Shown: positions 20,301 to 30,097 of the stretch, one piece after another | Layout: every line of letters begins with the position of its first letter | How positions within the stretch are numbered: position 1 is the stretch's first letter | Assembly: GCA_039105265.1 (NCBI GenBank) | Contig: JAPFFF010000003.1 | Span: forward strand, 6,386,001-6,450,000 | Length of the DNA stretch: 64,000 bases | DNA from: Tritrichomonas musculus | Lineage: Eukaryota > Parabasalia > Tritrichomonadida > Tritrichomonadidae | Direction: 5' to 3' | The notes under the pieces: generated by a model | The model's database searches: none | The model's input: the letters and a program-made list of their open reading frames with translations, nothing else | Told to the model about the DNA's origin: nothing | Translations under genes and position numbers: made by a program

Positions 20301-23300
20301 CGAGGACTCAATTTGACATCTTCACTGTCATCGTAATTGGTAAGATGTCCAGAAATATCATTCCATTTGGATTTGTTAGTTGGACTGCCAATAAATGGTT
20401 GACCTTTGGAGAATGGAATTTCTTCGTTTTGTCCACCAGCACCTTCAAGAATTGCTTCAGCAATCGTTTCAACAGATGGAGCAAGTTCTTCAGTTTCTTG
20501 TGATTCTTCTTCTTCAAGAGTTGGAATAACTTCTTGCTGTACTTCGTGTTGTTCTTGAGTTGCTTGTGGTTCTGTGATGGTTTCATTACCTTTGGTTTTG
20601 AGCGTTTCATCATCATAGAATTCATCATCAAGTTCTGGAATGTTTCGTTTCTTGTCTCTTGGTGATGGTGGAAGAATAGTTTTGTGTGAGGCACGAAGTG
20701 AACGAGGACTCAATTTGACATCTTCACTGTCATCGTAATTGGTAAGATGTCCAGAAATATCATTCCATTTGGATTTGTTAGTTGGACTGCCAATAAATGG
20801 TTGACCTTTGGAGAATGGAATTTCTTCGTTTTGTCCACCAGCACCTTCAAGAATTGCTTCAGCAATCGTTTCAACAGATGGAGCAAGTTCTTCAGTTTCT
20901 TGTGATTCTTCTTCTTCAAGAGTTGGAATAACTTCTTGCTGTACTTCGTGTTGTTCTTGAGTTGCTTGTGGTTCTGTGATGGTTTCATTACCTTTGGTTT
21001 TGAGCGTTTCATCATCATAGAATTCATCATCAAGTTCTGGAATGTTTCGTTTCTTGTCTCTTGGTGATGGTGGAAGAATAGTTTTGTGTGAGGCACGAAG
21101 TGAACGAGGACTCAATTTGACATCTTCACTGTCATCGTAATTAGTAAGATGTCCAGAAATATCATTCCATTTAGATTTGTTAGTTGGACTGCCAATAAAT
21201 GGTTGACCTTTGGAGAATGGAATTTCTTCGTTTTGTCCGCCAGCACCTTCAAGAATTGCTTCAGCAATAACTTCGGCAGCTTGATTAATTTCTTCTTGGA
21301 TTTGTTGCGCTTCTTGTTGTTCTTGAGTTGCTTGTGGTTCTGTGATGGTTTCATTACCTTTGGTTTTGAGTGTTTCATCATCATAGAATTCATCATCAAG
21401 TTCTGGAATGTTTCGTTTCTTGTCTCTTGGTGATGGTGGAAGAATAGTTTTGTGTGAGGCACGAAGTGAACGAGGACTCAATTTGACATCTTCACTGTCA
21501 TCGTAATTAGTAAGATGTCCAGAAATATCATTCCATTTAGATTTGTTAGTTGGACTGCCAATAAATGGTTGACCTTTGGAGAATGGAATTTCTTCGTTTT
21601 GTCCACCAGCACCTTCAAGAATTGCTTCAGCAATCGTTTCAACAGATGGAGCAAGTTCTTCAGTTTCTTGTGATTCTTCTTCTTCAAGAGTTGGAATAAC
21701 TTCTTGCTGTACTTCGTGTTGTTCTTGAGTTGCTTGTGGTTCTGTGATGGTTTCATTACCTTTGGTTTTGAGCGTTTCATCATCATAGAATTCATCATCA
21801 AGTTCTGGAATGTTTCGTTTCTTGTCTCTTGGTGATGGTGGAAGAATAGTTTTGTGTGAGGCACGAAGTGAACGAGGACTCAATTTGACATCTTCACTGT
21901 CATCGTAATTGGTAAGATGTCCAGAAATATCATTCCATTTGGATTTGTTAGTTGGACTGCCAATAAATGGTTGACCTTTGGAGAATGGAATTTCTTCGTT
22001 TTGTCCACCAGCACCTTCAAGAATTGCTTCAGCAATCGTTTCAACAGATGGAGCAAGTTCTTCAGTTTCTTGTGATTCTTCTTCTTCAAGAGTTGGAATA
22101 ACTTCTTGCTGTACTTCGTGTTGTTCTTGAGTTGCTTGTGGTTCTGTGATGGTTTCATTACCTTTGGTTTTGAGCGTTTCATCATCATAGAATTCATCAT
22201 CAAGTTCTGGAATGTTTCGTTTCTTGTCTCTTGGTGATGGTGGAAGAATAGTTTTGTGTGAGGCACGAAGTGAACGAGGACTCAATTTGACATCTTCACT
22301 GTCATCGTAATTAGTAAGATGTCCAGAAATATCATTCCATTTAGATTTGTTAGTTGGACTGCCAATAAATGGTTGACCTTTGGAGAATGGAATTTCTTCG
22401 TTTTGTCCGCCAGCACCTTCAAGAATTGCTTCAGCAATCGTTTCAACAGATGGAGCAAGTTCTTCAGTTTCTTGTGATTCTTCTTCTTCAAGAGTTGGAA
22501 TAACTTCTTGCTGTACTTCGTGTTGTTCTTGAGTTGCTTGTGGTTCTGTGATGGTTTCATTACCTTTGGTTTTGAGTGTTTCATCATCATAGAATTCATC
22601 ATCAAGTTCTGGAATGTTTCGTTTCTTGTCTCTTGGTGATGGTGGAAGAATAGTTTTGTGTGAGGCACGAAGTGAACGAGGACTCAATTTGACATCTTCA
22701 CTGTCATCGTAATTAGTAAGATGTCCAGAAATATCATTCCATTTAGATTTGTTAGTTGGACTGCCAATAAATGGTTGACCTTTGGAGAATGGAATTTCTT
22801 CGTTTTGTCCGCCAGCACCTTCAAGAATTGCTTCAGCAATAACTTCGGCAGCTTGATTAATTTCTTCTTGGATTTGTTGCGCTTCTTGTTGTTCTTGAGT
22901 TGCTTGTGGTTCTGTGATGGTTTCATTACCTTTGGTTTTGAGTGTTTCATCATCATAGAATTCATCATCAAGTTCTGGAATGTTTCGTTTCTTGTCTCTT
23001 GGTGATGGTGGAAGAATAGTTTTGTGTGAGGCACGAAGTGAACGAGGACTCAATTTGACATCTTCACTGTCATCGTAATTAGTAAGATGTCCAGAAATAT
23101 CATTCCATTTAGATTTGTTAGTTGGACTGCCAATAAATGGTTGACCTTTGGAGAATGGAATTTCTTCGTTTTGTCCGCCAGCACCTTCAAGAATTGCTTC
23201 AGCAATCGTTTCAACAGATGGAGCAAGTTCTTCAGTTTCTTGTGATTCTTCTTCTTCAAGAGTTGGAATAACTTCTTGCTGTACTTCGTGTTGTTCTTGA

Positions 23301-26300
23301 GTTGCTTGTGGTTCTGTGATGGTTTCATTACCTTTGGTTTTGAGCGTTTCATCATCATAGAATTCATCATCAAGTTCTGGAATGTTTCGTTTCTTGTCTC
23401 TTGGTGATGGTGGAAGAATAGTTTTGTGTGAGGCACGAAGTGAACGAGGACTCAATTTGACATCTTCACTGTCATCGTAATTGGTAAGATGTCCAGAAAT
23501 ATCATTCCATTTGGATTTGTTAGTTGGACTGCCAATAAATGGTTGACCTTTGGAGAATGGAATTTCTTCGTTTTGTCCACCAGCACCTTCAAGAATTGCT
23601 TCAGCAATCGTTTCAACAGATGGAGCAAGTTCTTCAGTTTCTTGTGATTCTTCTTCTTCAAGAGTTGGAATAACTTCTTGCTGTACTTCGTGTTGTTCTT
23701 GAGTTGCTTGTGGTTCTGTGATGGTTTCATTACCTTTGGTTTTGAGCGTTTCATCATCATAGAATTCATCATCAAGTTCTGGAATGTTTCGTTTCTTGTC
23801 TCTTGGTGATGGTGGAAGAATAGTTTTGTGTGAGGCACGAAGTGAACGAGGACTCAATTTGACATCTTCACTGTCATCGTAATTAGTAAGATGTCCAGAA
23901 ATATCATTCCATTTAGATTTGTTAGTTGGACTGCCAATAAATGGTTGACCTTTGGAGAATGGAATTTCTTCGTTTTGTCCGCCAGCACCTTCAAGAATTG
24001 CTTCAGCAATCGTTTCAACAGATGGAGCAAGTTCTTCAGTTTCTTGTGATTCTTCTTCTTCAAGAGTTGGAATAACTTCTTGCTGTACTTCGTGTTGTTC
24101 TTGAGTTGCTTGTGGTTCTGTGATGGTTTCATTACCTTTGGTTTTGAGTGTTTCATCATCATAGAATTCATCATCAAGTTCTGGAATGTTTCGTTTCTTG
24201 TCTCTTGGTGATGGTGGAAGAATAGTTTTGTGTGAGGCACGAAGTGAACGAGGACTCAATTTGACATCTTCACTGTCATCGTAATTAGTAAGATGTCCAG
24301 AAATATCATTCCATTTAGATTTGTTAGTTGGACTGCCAATAAATGGTTGACCTTTGGAGAATGGAATTTCTTCGTTTTGTCCGCCAGCACCTTCAAGAAT
24401 TGCTTCAGCAATCGTTTCAACAGATGGAGCAAGTTCTTCAGTTTCTTGTGATTCTTCTTCTTCAAGAGTTGGAATAACTTCTTGCTGTACTTCGTGTTGT
24501 TCTTGAGTTGCTTGTGGTTCTGTGATGGTTTCATTACCTTTGGTTTTGAGTGTTTCATCATCATAGAATTCATCATCAAGTTCTGGAATGTTTCGTTTCT
24601 TGTCTCTTGGTGATGGTGGAAGAATAGTTTTGTGTGAGGCACGAAGTGAACGAGGACTCAATTTGACATCTTCACTGTCATCGTAATTAGTAAGATGTCC
24701 AGAAATATCATTCCATTTAGATTTGTTAGTTGGACTGCCAATAAATGGTTGACCTTTGGAGAATGGAATTTCTTCGTTTTGTCCGCCAGCACCTTCAAGA
24801 ATTGCTTCAGCAATCGTTTCAACAGATGGAGCAAGTTCTTCAGTTTCTTGTGATTCTTCTTCTTCAAGAGTTGGAATAACTTCTTGCTGTACTTCGTGTT
24901 GTTCTTGAGTTGCTTGTGGTTCTGTGATGGTTTCATTACCTTTGGTTTTGAGCGTTTCATCATCATAGAATTCATCATCAAGTTCTGGAATGTTTCGTTT
25001 CTTGTCTCTTGGTGATGGTGGAAGAATAGTTTTGTGTGAGGCACGAAGTGAACGAGGACTCAATTTGACATCTTCACTGTCATCGTAATTGGTAAGATGT
25101 CCAGAAATATCATTCCATTTGGATTTGTTAGTTGGACTGCCAATAAATGGTTGACCTTTGGAGAATGGAATTTCTTCGTTTTGTCCACCAGCACCTTCAA
25201 GAATTGCTTCAGCAATCGTTTCAACAGATGGAGCAAGTTCTTCTTGGATTTGTTGCGCTTCTTGGGTTACTAAAGTTGCTTGTGGTTCTGTGATGGTTTC
25301 ATTACCTTTGGTTTTGAGTGTTTCATCATCATAGAATTCATCATCAAGTTCTGGAATGTTTCGTTTCTTGTCTCTTGGTGATGGTGGAAGAATAGTTTTG
25401 TGTGAGGCACGAAGTGAACGAGGACTCAATTTGACATCTTCACTGTCATCGTAATTAGTAAGATGTCCAGAAATATCATTCCATTTAGATTTGTTAGTTG
25501 GACTGCCAATAAATGGTTGACCTTTGGAGAATGGAATTTCTTCGTTTTGTCCGCCAGCACCTTCAAGAATTGCTTCAGCAATCGTTTCAACAGATGGAGC
25601 AAGTTCTTCAGTTTCTTGTGATTCTTCTTCTTCAAGAGTTGGAATAACTTCTTGCTGTACTTCGTGTTGTTCTTGAGTTGCTTGTGGTTCTGTGATGGTT
25701 TCATTACCTTTGGTTTTGAGCGTTTCATCATCATAGAATTCATCATCAAGTTCTGGAATGTTTCGTTTCTTGTCTCTTGGTGATGGTGGAAGAATAGTTT
25801 TGTGTGAGGCACGAAGTGAACGAGGACTCAATTTGACATCTTCACTGTCATCGTAATTAGTAAGATGTCCAGAAATATCATTCCATTTAGATTTGTTAGT
25901 TGGACTGCCAATAAATGGTTGACCTTTGGAGAATGGAATTTCTTCGTTTTGTCCGCCAGCACCTTCAAGAATTGCTTCAGCAATAACTTCGGCAGCTTGA
26001 TTAATTTCTTCTTGGATTTGTTGCGCTTCTTGTTGTTCTTGAGTTGCTTGTGGTTCTGTGATGGTTTCATTACCTTTGGTTTTGAGTGTTTCATCATCAT
26101 AGAATTCATCATCAAGTTCTGGAATGTTTCGTTTCTTGTCTCTTGGTGATGGTGGAAGAATAGTTTTGTGTGAGGCACGAAGTGAACGAGGACTCAATTT
26201 GACATCTTCACTGTCATCGTAATTGGTAAGATGTCCAGAAATATCATTCCATTTGGATTTGTTAGTTGGACTGCCAATAAATGGTTGACCTTTGGAGAAT

Positions 26301-28264
26301 GGAATTTCTTCGTTTTGTCCACCAGCACCTTCAAGAATTGCTTCAGCAATCGTTTCAACAGATGGAGCAAGTTCTTCAGTTTCTTGTGATTCTTCTTCTT
26401 CAAGAGTTGGAATAACTTCTTGCTGTACTTCGTGTTGTTCTTGAGTTGCTTGTGGTTCTGTGATGGTTTCATTACCTTTGGTTTTGAGTGTTTCATCATC
26501 ATAGAATTCATCATCAAGTTCTGGAATGTTTCGTTTCTTGTCTCTTGGTGATGGTGGAAGAATAGTTTTGTGTGAGGCACGAAGTGAACGAGGACTCAAT
26601 TTGACATCTTCACTGTCATCGTAATTGGTAAGATGTCCAGAAATATCATTCCATTTGGATTTGTTAGTTGGACTGCCAATAAATGGTTGACCTTTGGAGA
26701 ATGGAATTTCTTCATTTTGTCCCCCTAAGTCATTTTCCATTTCTTCAATTTCTTTTTGCCCAAATTCTTTTTCACTTTGATTTTCATTGTATAAGTTGGT
26801 AGGTATTTCTTTACTACTATCTGAAATGTTTTCATGTTCAAATTGATCTACTGTAGGCAGAGTAGCTTTTATTATTTTTTCTTCTTTTATGGTGTTATTT
26901 GCTTTAATTGGGCTTTGTCCTTTTTCGTTTCCAGCTTCTTCTTCCTCTTCTTCTTCTTCATAATAAGATTCTGTATCATCTTTTTTATTTTCAACGCATG
27001 TACTCTTTTGATTGATTAGTTCCATAGAAACAATAGGCGATTGGGCCCTGGCACCTGTCAATTTTGCAAAAGAATTGGAACTAAAGTTTTCAAAAGATGA
27101 GCTTAAATCTATAGGAATTACATCGTTAGAATCAGGTAAAATTGGGCTTTCGTAAAGAATGCTTTTGCTTGGTTGTTTTTTGCTGTTCCTCAATAAATTG
27201 GTTTCACTTCCATAAAACTCTTCATCATCATCTGTTTTAACAAAAAATGAGAATTCACTAAACATTGGCCTATTTTCTGGTTCATTATTCTTCTCATCTT
27301 TTTTTATGACGTTTCTATTAAACAAAATAATTATTTGGAAATTGCCTGGTTGTTTCTTTCCATGAATTGAAATTTCATGATAACGATGATTGATGATTCG
27401 TAAAAAGTTATCGTTCTGTATCAAATTTAAGAAAAGTATGCCTGCTGTTTTAGCTTCATAGATTTTTTTTTCATGATGAATTTCAATCTTATTGATTTTC
27501 GGAATTTTATCAACAGGTTTCAGCTTATTAAGATTTACAGCAACTCGATAGCTGTTTATATATGTATATAATGATGTTAAATTATAAATTGGATCCTTGG
27601 AATCTTTGACTTTTCTGAATAAATTACGTATACTATCAGGATTAACTTGAATTTGGCTTGATTCATTATCATCATAATTTGGATTATCTTGGTCAGAAAT
27701 CCTTTGACTTTCTTGTTGGTTTTCTTGTGAAGGTTGATTTTCTTGCCGAATTGGTTGTTGAGCAGATATTGATGAAGCAAAAATGATGGCAACTATGATT
27801 GTATTATCCTTCAAAGTATTCGATGATTTTAAAGGTACTAAACCAACCCCAAATGAATGGCATCCATATTTATATGCTTTAACTACTCGTTTCCCGTATT
27901 TTTCCATAATAACATTAAAAAGTTCTTTTCCTCTATCATACATTGTCTTATTTTCTTTTGGAATTGGTGGTGATAGAAAACAAATCTCAGTATAATCTTT
28001 AAAATGTTTAGCTCTTTCTTTAATTCCCTGATGCATTGTGCTTACTTTGTGATGAAGTATATCATGGGCATGAGAAATGGCGAGATTGTGTAGTTTAGCG
28101 CGATGAACAAATTTCAATTCGTTTGATTGAAGGTTTGGAAAAGTCTTTTCATTTCCATTTTTTTCTTGTTCTTTTTGTTGTTGTATTTGTAGTAAATGTT
28201 TAAATGTGTTAATTAGCGAATCAGCGACTGATTGTTCTAGTTCAGTTATATAAGCAATCGTCAT
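17375..28264 (-). CDS. Giant repeat protein with CAP-like N-terminus
   Basis: The 3629-residue protein has three parts. Residues 1-165 resemble a CAP (SCP/PR-1) domain: LAISHAHDILHHK, then MHQGIKERAKHF, then HSFGVGLVPLK and IIVAIIFAS strands; a more degenerate second copy may span 210-330 (INSYRVAVNLNKLKP to IIILFNRN). This assignment is my inference. Residues 514-3419 are 22 tandem copies of an acidic, Ser-Pro-containing unit (listed separately). Residues 3420-3629 are a unique acidic tail. There is no signal peptide or membrane span, so the protein appears intracellular, unlike most CAP proteins. An acidic linker with PTNK/SPRS/SPRD sites suggests a long flexible, phosphorylatable rod. TAAA overlaps the stop. 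The initiator-like TCAAT lies 8 bases before the ATG. Confidence 0.8.
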   Translation of the reverse strand: MTIAYITELEQSVADSLINTFKHLLQIQQQKEQEKNGNEKTFPNLQSNELKFVHRAKLHNLAISHAHDILHHKVSTMHQGIKERAKHFKDYTEICFLSPPIPKENKTMYDRGKELFNVIMEKYGKRVVKAYKYGCHSFGVGLVPLKSSNTLKDNTIIVAIIFASSISAQQPIRQENQPSQENQQESQRISDQDNPNYDDNESSQIQVNPDSIRNLFRKVKDSKDPIYNLTSLYTYINSYRVAVNLNKLKPVDKIPKINKIEIHHEKKIYEAKTAGILFLNLIQNDNFLRIINHRYHEISIHGKKQPGNFQIIILFNRNVIKKDEKNNEPENRPMFSEFSFFVKTDDDEEFYGSETNLLRNSKKQPSKSILYESPILPDSNDVIPIDLSSSFENFSSNSFAKLTGARAQSPIVSMELINQKSTCVENKKDDTESYYEEEEEEEEAGNEKGQSPIKANNTIKEEKIIKATLPTVDQFEHENISDSSKEIPTNLYNENQSEKEFGQKEIEEMENDLGGQNEEIPFSKGQPFIGSPTNKSKWNDISGHLTNYDDSEDVKLSPRSLRASHKTILPPSPRDKKRNIPELDDEFYDDETLKTKGNETITEPQATQEQHEVQQEVIPTLEEEESQETEELAPSVETIAEAILEGAGGQNEEIPFSKGQPFIGSPTNKSKWNDISGHLTNYDDSEDVKLSPRSLRASHKTILPPSPRDKKRNIPELDDEFYDDETLKTKGNETITEPQATQEQQEAQQIQEEINQAAEVIAEAILEGAGGQNEEIPFSKGQPFIGSPTNKSKWNDISGHLTNYDDSEDVKLSPRSLRASHKTILPPSPRDKKRNIPELDDEFYDDETLKTKGNETITEPQATQEQHEVQQEVIPTLEEEESQETEELAPSVETIAEAILEGAGGQNEEIPFSKGQPFIGSPTNKSKWNDISGHLTNYDDSEDVKLSPRSLRASHKTILPPSPRDKKRNIPELDDEFYDDETLKTKGNETITEPQATLVTQEAQQIQEELAPSVETIAEAILEGAGGQNEEIPFSKGQPFIGSPTNKSKWNDISGHLTNYDDSEDVKLSPRSLRASHKTILPPSPRDKKRNIPELDDEFYDDETLKTKGNETITEPQATQEQHEVQQEVIPTLEEEESQETEELAPSVETIAEAILEGAGGQNEEIPFSKGQPFIGSPTNKSKWNDISGHLTNYDDSEDVKLSPRSLRASHKTILPPSPRDKKRNIPELDDEFYDDETLKTKGNETITEPQATQEQHEVQQEVIPTLEEEESQETEELAPSVETIAEAILEGAGGQNEEIPFSKGQPFIGSPTNKSKWNDISGHLTNYDDSEDVKLSPRSLRASHKTILPPSPRDKKRNIPELDDEFYDDETLKTKGNETITEPQATQEQHEVQQEVIPTLEEEESQETEELAPSVETIAEAILEGAGGQNEEIPFSKGQPFIGSPTNKSKWNDISGHLTNYDDSEDVKLSPRSLRASHKTILPPSPRDKKRNIPELDDEFYDDETLKTKGNETITEPQATQEQHEVQQEVIPTLEEEESQETEELAPSVETIAEAILEGAGGQNEEIPFSKGQPFIGSPTNKSKWNDISGHLTNYDDSEDVKLSPRSLRASHKTILPPSPRDKKRNIPELDDEFYDDETLKTKGNETITEPQATQEQHEVQQEVIPTLEEEESQETEELAPSVETIAEAILEGAGGQNEEIPFSKGQPFIGSPTNKSKWNDISGHLTNYDDSEDVKLSPRSLRASHKTILPPSPRDKKRNIPELDDEFYDDETLKTKGNETITEPQATQEQQEAQQIQEEINQAAEVIAEAILEGAGGQNEEIPFSKGQPFIGSPTNKSKWNDISGHLTNYDDSEDVKLSPRSLRASHKTILPPSPRDKKRNIPELDDEFYDDETLKTKGNETITEPQATQEQHEVQQEVIPTLEEEESQETEELAPSVETIAEAILEGAGGQNEEIPFSKGQPFIGSPTNKSKWNDISGHLTNYDDSEDVKLSPRSLRASHKTILPPSPRDKKRNIPELDDEFYDDETLKTKGNETITEPQATQEQHEVQQEVIPTLEEEESQETEELAPSVETIAEAILEGAGGQNEEIPFSKGQPFIGSPTNKSKWNDISGHLTNYDDSEDVKLSPRSLRASHKTILPPSPRDKKRNIPELDDEFYDDETLKTKGNETITEPQATQEQHEVQQEVIPTLEEEESQETEELAPSVETIAEAILEGAGGQNEEIPFSKGQPFIGSPTNKSKWNDISGHLTNYDDSEDVKLSPRSLRASHKTILPPSPRDKKRNIPELDDEFYDDETLKTKGNETITEPQATQEQQEAQQIQEEINQAAEVIAEAILEGAGGQNEEIPFSKGQPFIGSPTNKSKWNDISGHLTNYDDSEDVKLSPRSLRASHKTILPPSPRDKKRNIPELDDEFYDDETLKTKGNETITEPQATQEQHEVQQEVIPTLEEEESQETEELAPSVETIAEAILEGAGGQNEEIPFSKGQPFIGSPTNKSKWNDISGHLTNYDDSEDVKLSPRSLRASHKTILPPSPRDKKRNIPELDDEFYDDETLKTKGNETITEPQATQEQHEVQQEVIPTLEEEESQETEELAPSVETIAEAILEGAGGQNEEIPFSKGQPFIGSPTNKSKWNDISGHLTNYDDSEDVKLSPRSLRASHKTILPPSPRDKKRNIPELDDEFYDDETLKTKGNETITEPQATQEQQEAQQIQEEINQAAEVIAEAILEGAGGQNEEIPFSKGQPFIGSPTNKSKWNDISGHLTNYDDSEDVKLSPRSLRASHKTILPPSPRDKKRNIPELDDEFYDDETLKTKGNETITEPQATQEQHEVQQEVIPTLEEEESQETEELAPSVETIAEAILEGAGGQNEEIPFSKGQPFIGSPTNKSKWNDISGHLTNYDDSEDVKLSPRSLRASHKTILPPSPRDKKRNIPELDDEFYDDETLKTKGNETITEPQATQEQHEVQQEVIPTLEEEESQETEELAPSVETIAEAILEGAGGQNEEIPFSKGQPFIGSPTNKSKWNDISGHLTNYDDSEDVKLSPRSLRASHKTILPPSPRDKKRNIPELDDEFYDDETLKTKGNETITEPQATSVTQEQQQTQEAQILPKQQELSEGSIPLLFIPSQEISERTIPLLEEEESQETEELAPSVETIAEAILEGAGGQNEEIPFSKGQPFIGSPTNKSKWNDISGHLTNYDDSEDVKLSPRSLRASHKTILPPSPRDKKRNIPELDDEFYDDETLKTKGNETITEPQATSVTQEQQQTQEAQILPKQQELSEGSIPLLFIPSQEISERTIPLLEEEESQETEELAPSVETIAEAILEGAGGQNEEIPFSKGQPFIGSPTNKSKWNDISGHLTNYDDSEDVKLSPRSLRASHKTILPPSPRDKKRNIPELDDEFYDDETLKTKGNETITEPQETSVTQEQQEQQNTHEEVFPNLDEPTQGISQRSISLLDEKTIQPQEQTTPHLEEEESPEHYSNGEQNNTEIQKQAEPNTLLENDLSNHEENLTIDEPKEVSIQIPKVLGQDESEMTLEIDINELLCSYDNIKEISFEFYDQNSNQNQQIEPEKDSRERLVDIDFSQLNQGNDMIHEIDAEINGEDTIIKSKSASNKNEIDVLEMDDNEPK
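18008..26725 (-). repeat. 22-copy coding tandem repeat (402/366/492 bp units)
   Basis: Each unit has an invariant 92-residue core (from GGQNEEIPFSKG to NETITEPQ) and a variable linker. Linkers are 42 residues (402-bp unit, most copies), 30 residues (366-bp unit; copies 2, 4, 10, 14 and 17 counted from the N-terminus) or 72 residues (492-bp unit, copies 20 and 21). All 22 cores are identical in protein, and the DNA differs at only a few silent sites. A three-unit higher-order period of 1170 bp is visible between copies 12 and 17. Each core carries three Ser-Pro sites, about 66 in all. The low divergence implies recent or ongoing homogenisation. The copy number could be misassembled. Confidence 0.95.
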
Positions 28265-30097
28265 TAAAATTGATTATCATATCATATCACTTTAAAAATT
28301 TATATAATTCAAAATTTTGAGAAAGAACAGAATCTTTAACATCAAAAAAAAAATACATTTTCTCAAAACAAAATTTATTTTATGCAAATTTACTTTGATT
28401 TGTATTTATTCTCTTTTGAATCAGCTTTTATTATTTATTTTTTAGTTTTTATAATATTTGTCTGCATTATCGATTGATGTAATATCAAAAAATAAAAAAA
28501 TGAAAATTTTGGTGATATGATGTGAAATAACGGTCAATTATTTCAAATATTTTCAATGGAATAATGCTTTTTTTTATGGTTTATAAGTTATATTCGAAGT
28601 TGATGTGTATAATGTTGGAATTGTGTTTCATAGAAAACGAAAAAAATTCTGTCATTCTAATTTTGTTCAATAGAAATATTTATATCAAAATAAAATCAAT
28701 GTCAATTTTATTTGACCATCATCAAAAACCAATTATCCATCATGAATTGCTTTGCATATATAATATTTTGCAATATATAGTACAGATTTTATTATCATAT
28801 CATAATGGAGGTTTTTTGTTTAATTTTAAGCTTATTCCGAAAAAATAATTTTATATAGTATTCATGGAATGCTGTATTTATATGCCATAACCATCATCAA
28901 TAATAGCTGAATTATATAGTATATAAAATGATAGAAAGTCTCTTTTTTGCTTATTTCCTTGAAGAAAAAAATCCGCTTTTCCATTAAATACGAGAATTTG
29001 AGAGTTGATAATTATATTTATATACTATTACATATATTTAATAATAATAATACTAATTTCGTAAAAAAATATTTAATATTTATGAATATATATATGTTTA
29101 GTTATTTTATTTTTGAGAGAAAAACTGCTTTTTCTTCAGAAAATTAACATCTTGATAGTGACTTAGATTTCTATACGATTTTATATCAGGTTTTTTATAT
29201 ATTGTAATATCGATTGAAGATATTATATCCAAAATATTCTTCCAAATCATATGGCCAATTTTTGTATATTTATGTTTTCAATTTTTATAAAATTTCTGAT
29301 ATCAGAATTTTTTTTTTTTGAATATGACATGTTAGATGAAATGATTATTATCTCTATCAAAGCTTTACTGTTCTCCGCCTTTATTTTTAAATAGAGCCAC
29401 TAAGTCTTTTTTAAAAAAATACCGACAATGTTTTGCTTTCAAGGAATAGCATTTTTTTGTCTAGTTATTATTAATTAAAAATAAGATTCTTAGATATCTC
29501 TTGAATTTTTATCATTTATAGAGCAAGCGTTAATAATAATGGTATTATTTTACTCGGCGGCTTTTATCTATTGCCCTTTTACAAAATTACGAATTCTCTA
29601 TCAAATATCTACTATTTTTAATCAAAAGATTTAATTTATATATGCAATTATTAATAAATATCTAAATAAACTGAATTATTCCAATATGTTAATTTTTATC
29701 GGAAAGATTTGTAATAACTGCATTCCCATTTATTTTTATTCAATAATAAACAATTCCATCAAATATTTGTATGTGGTTTTTTTTGACTCTTTTATACATC
29801 TTTTTTGTGTTAAATTGCTCATATTTTTCTTCTTCAAAACAAATTTCATCTCACATGTCCTTTTCAAAATGATCATATGTAATATTTCAAAATTGGCCAT
29901 ATGGAATAGATTAAAAATAATAAAAACCAATTATCTGTCCATTAATAAAATAAATATTATAATTTTAGAAAAATCCTATAGAGATTTGCAGAGTGCTGCC
30001 CCTTCTAAAAAAATTGAATATCAGCATAAAAAAACGAAATTTTATTTCTTCACAATATTGAAATAAAAAAATAAATTGAATATTATTCAACCCATAA
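28265..30097. other. Divergent intergenic region, 1.8 kb
   Basis: This very AT-rich region lies between the divergent repeat-protein and kinase genes. Open frames at 28564-28848 and 29686-30066 (+) are rich in I/F/Y/K/N with no recognisable domain, and I do not call them genes. I found no clear inverted-repeat element here. Confidence 0.5.

Noticed and set aside
18154-26580. Many 60-130-residue frames in other phases and on the plus strand within the repeat array
   Set aside because: They recur once per repeat unit and arise only because the unit is duplicated; silent changes in the main frame alter them, showing they are not under selection.
28564-30066. Open frames at 28564-28848 and 29686-30066
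   Set aside because: Composition is that expected from AT-rich non-coding DNA, with no domain or repeat support.
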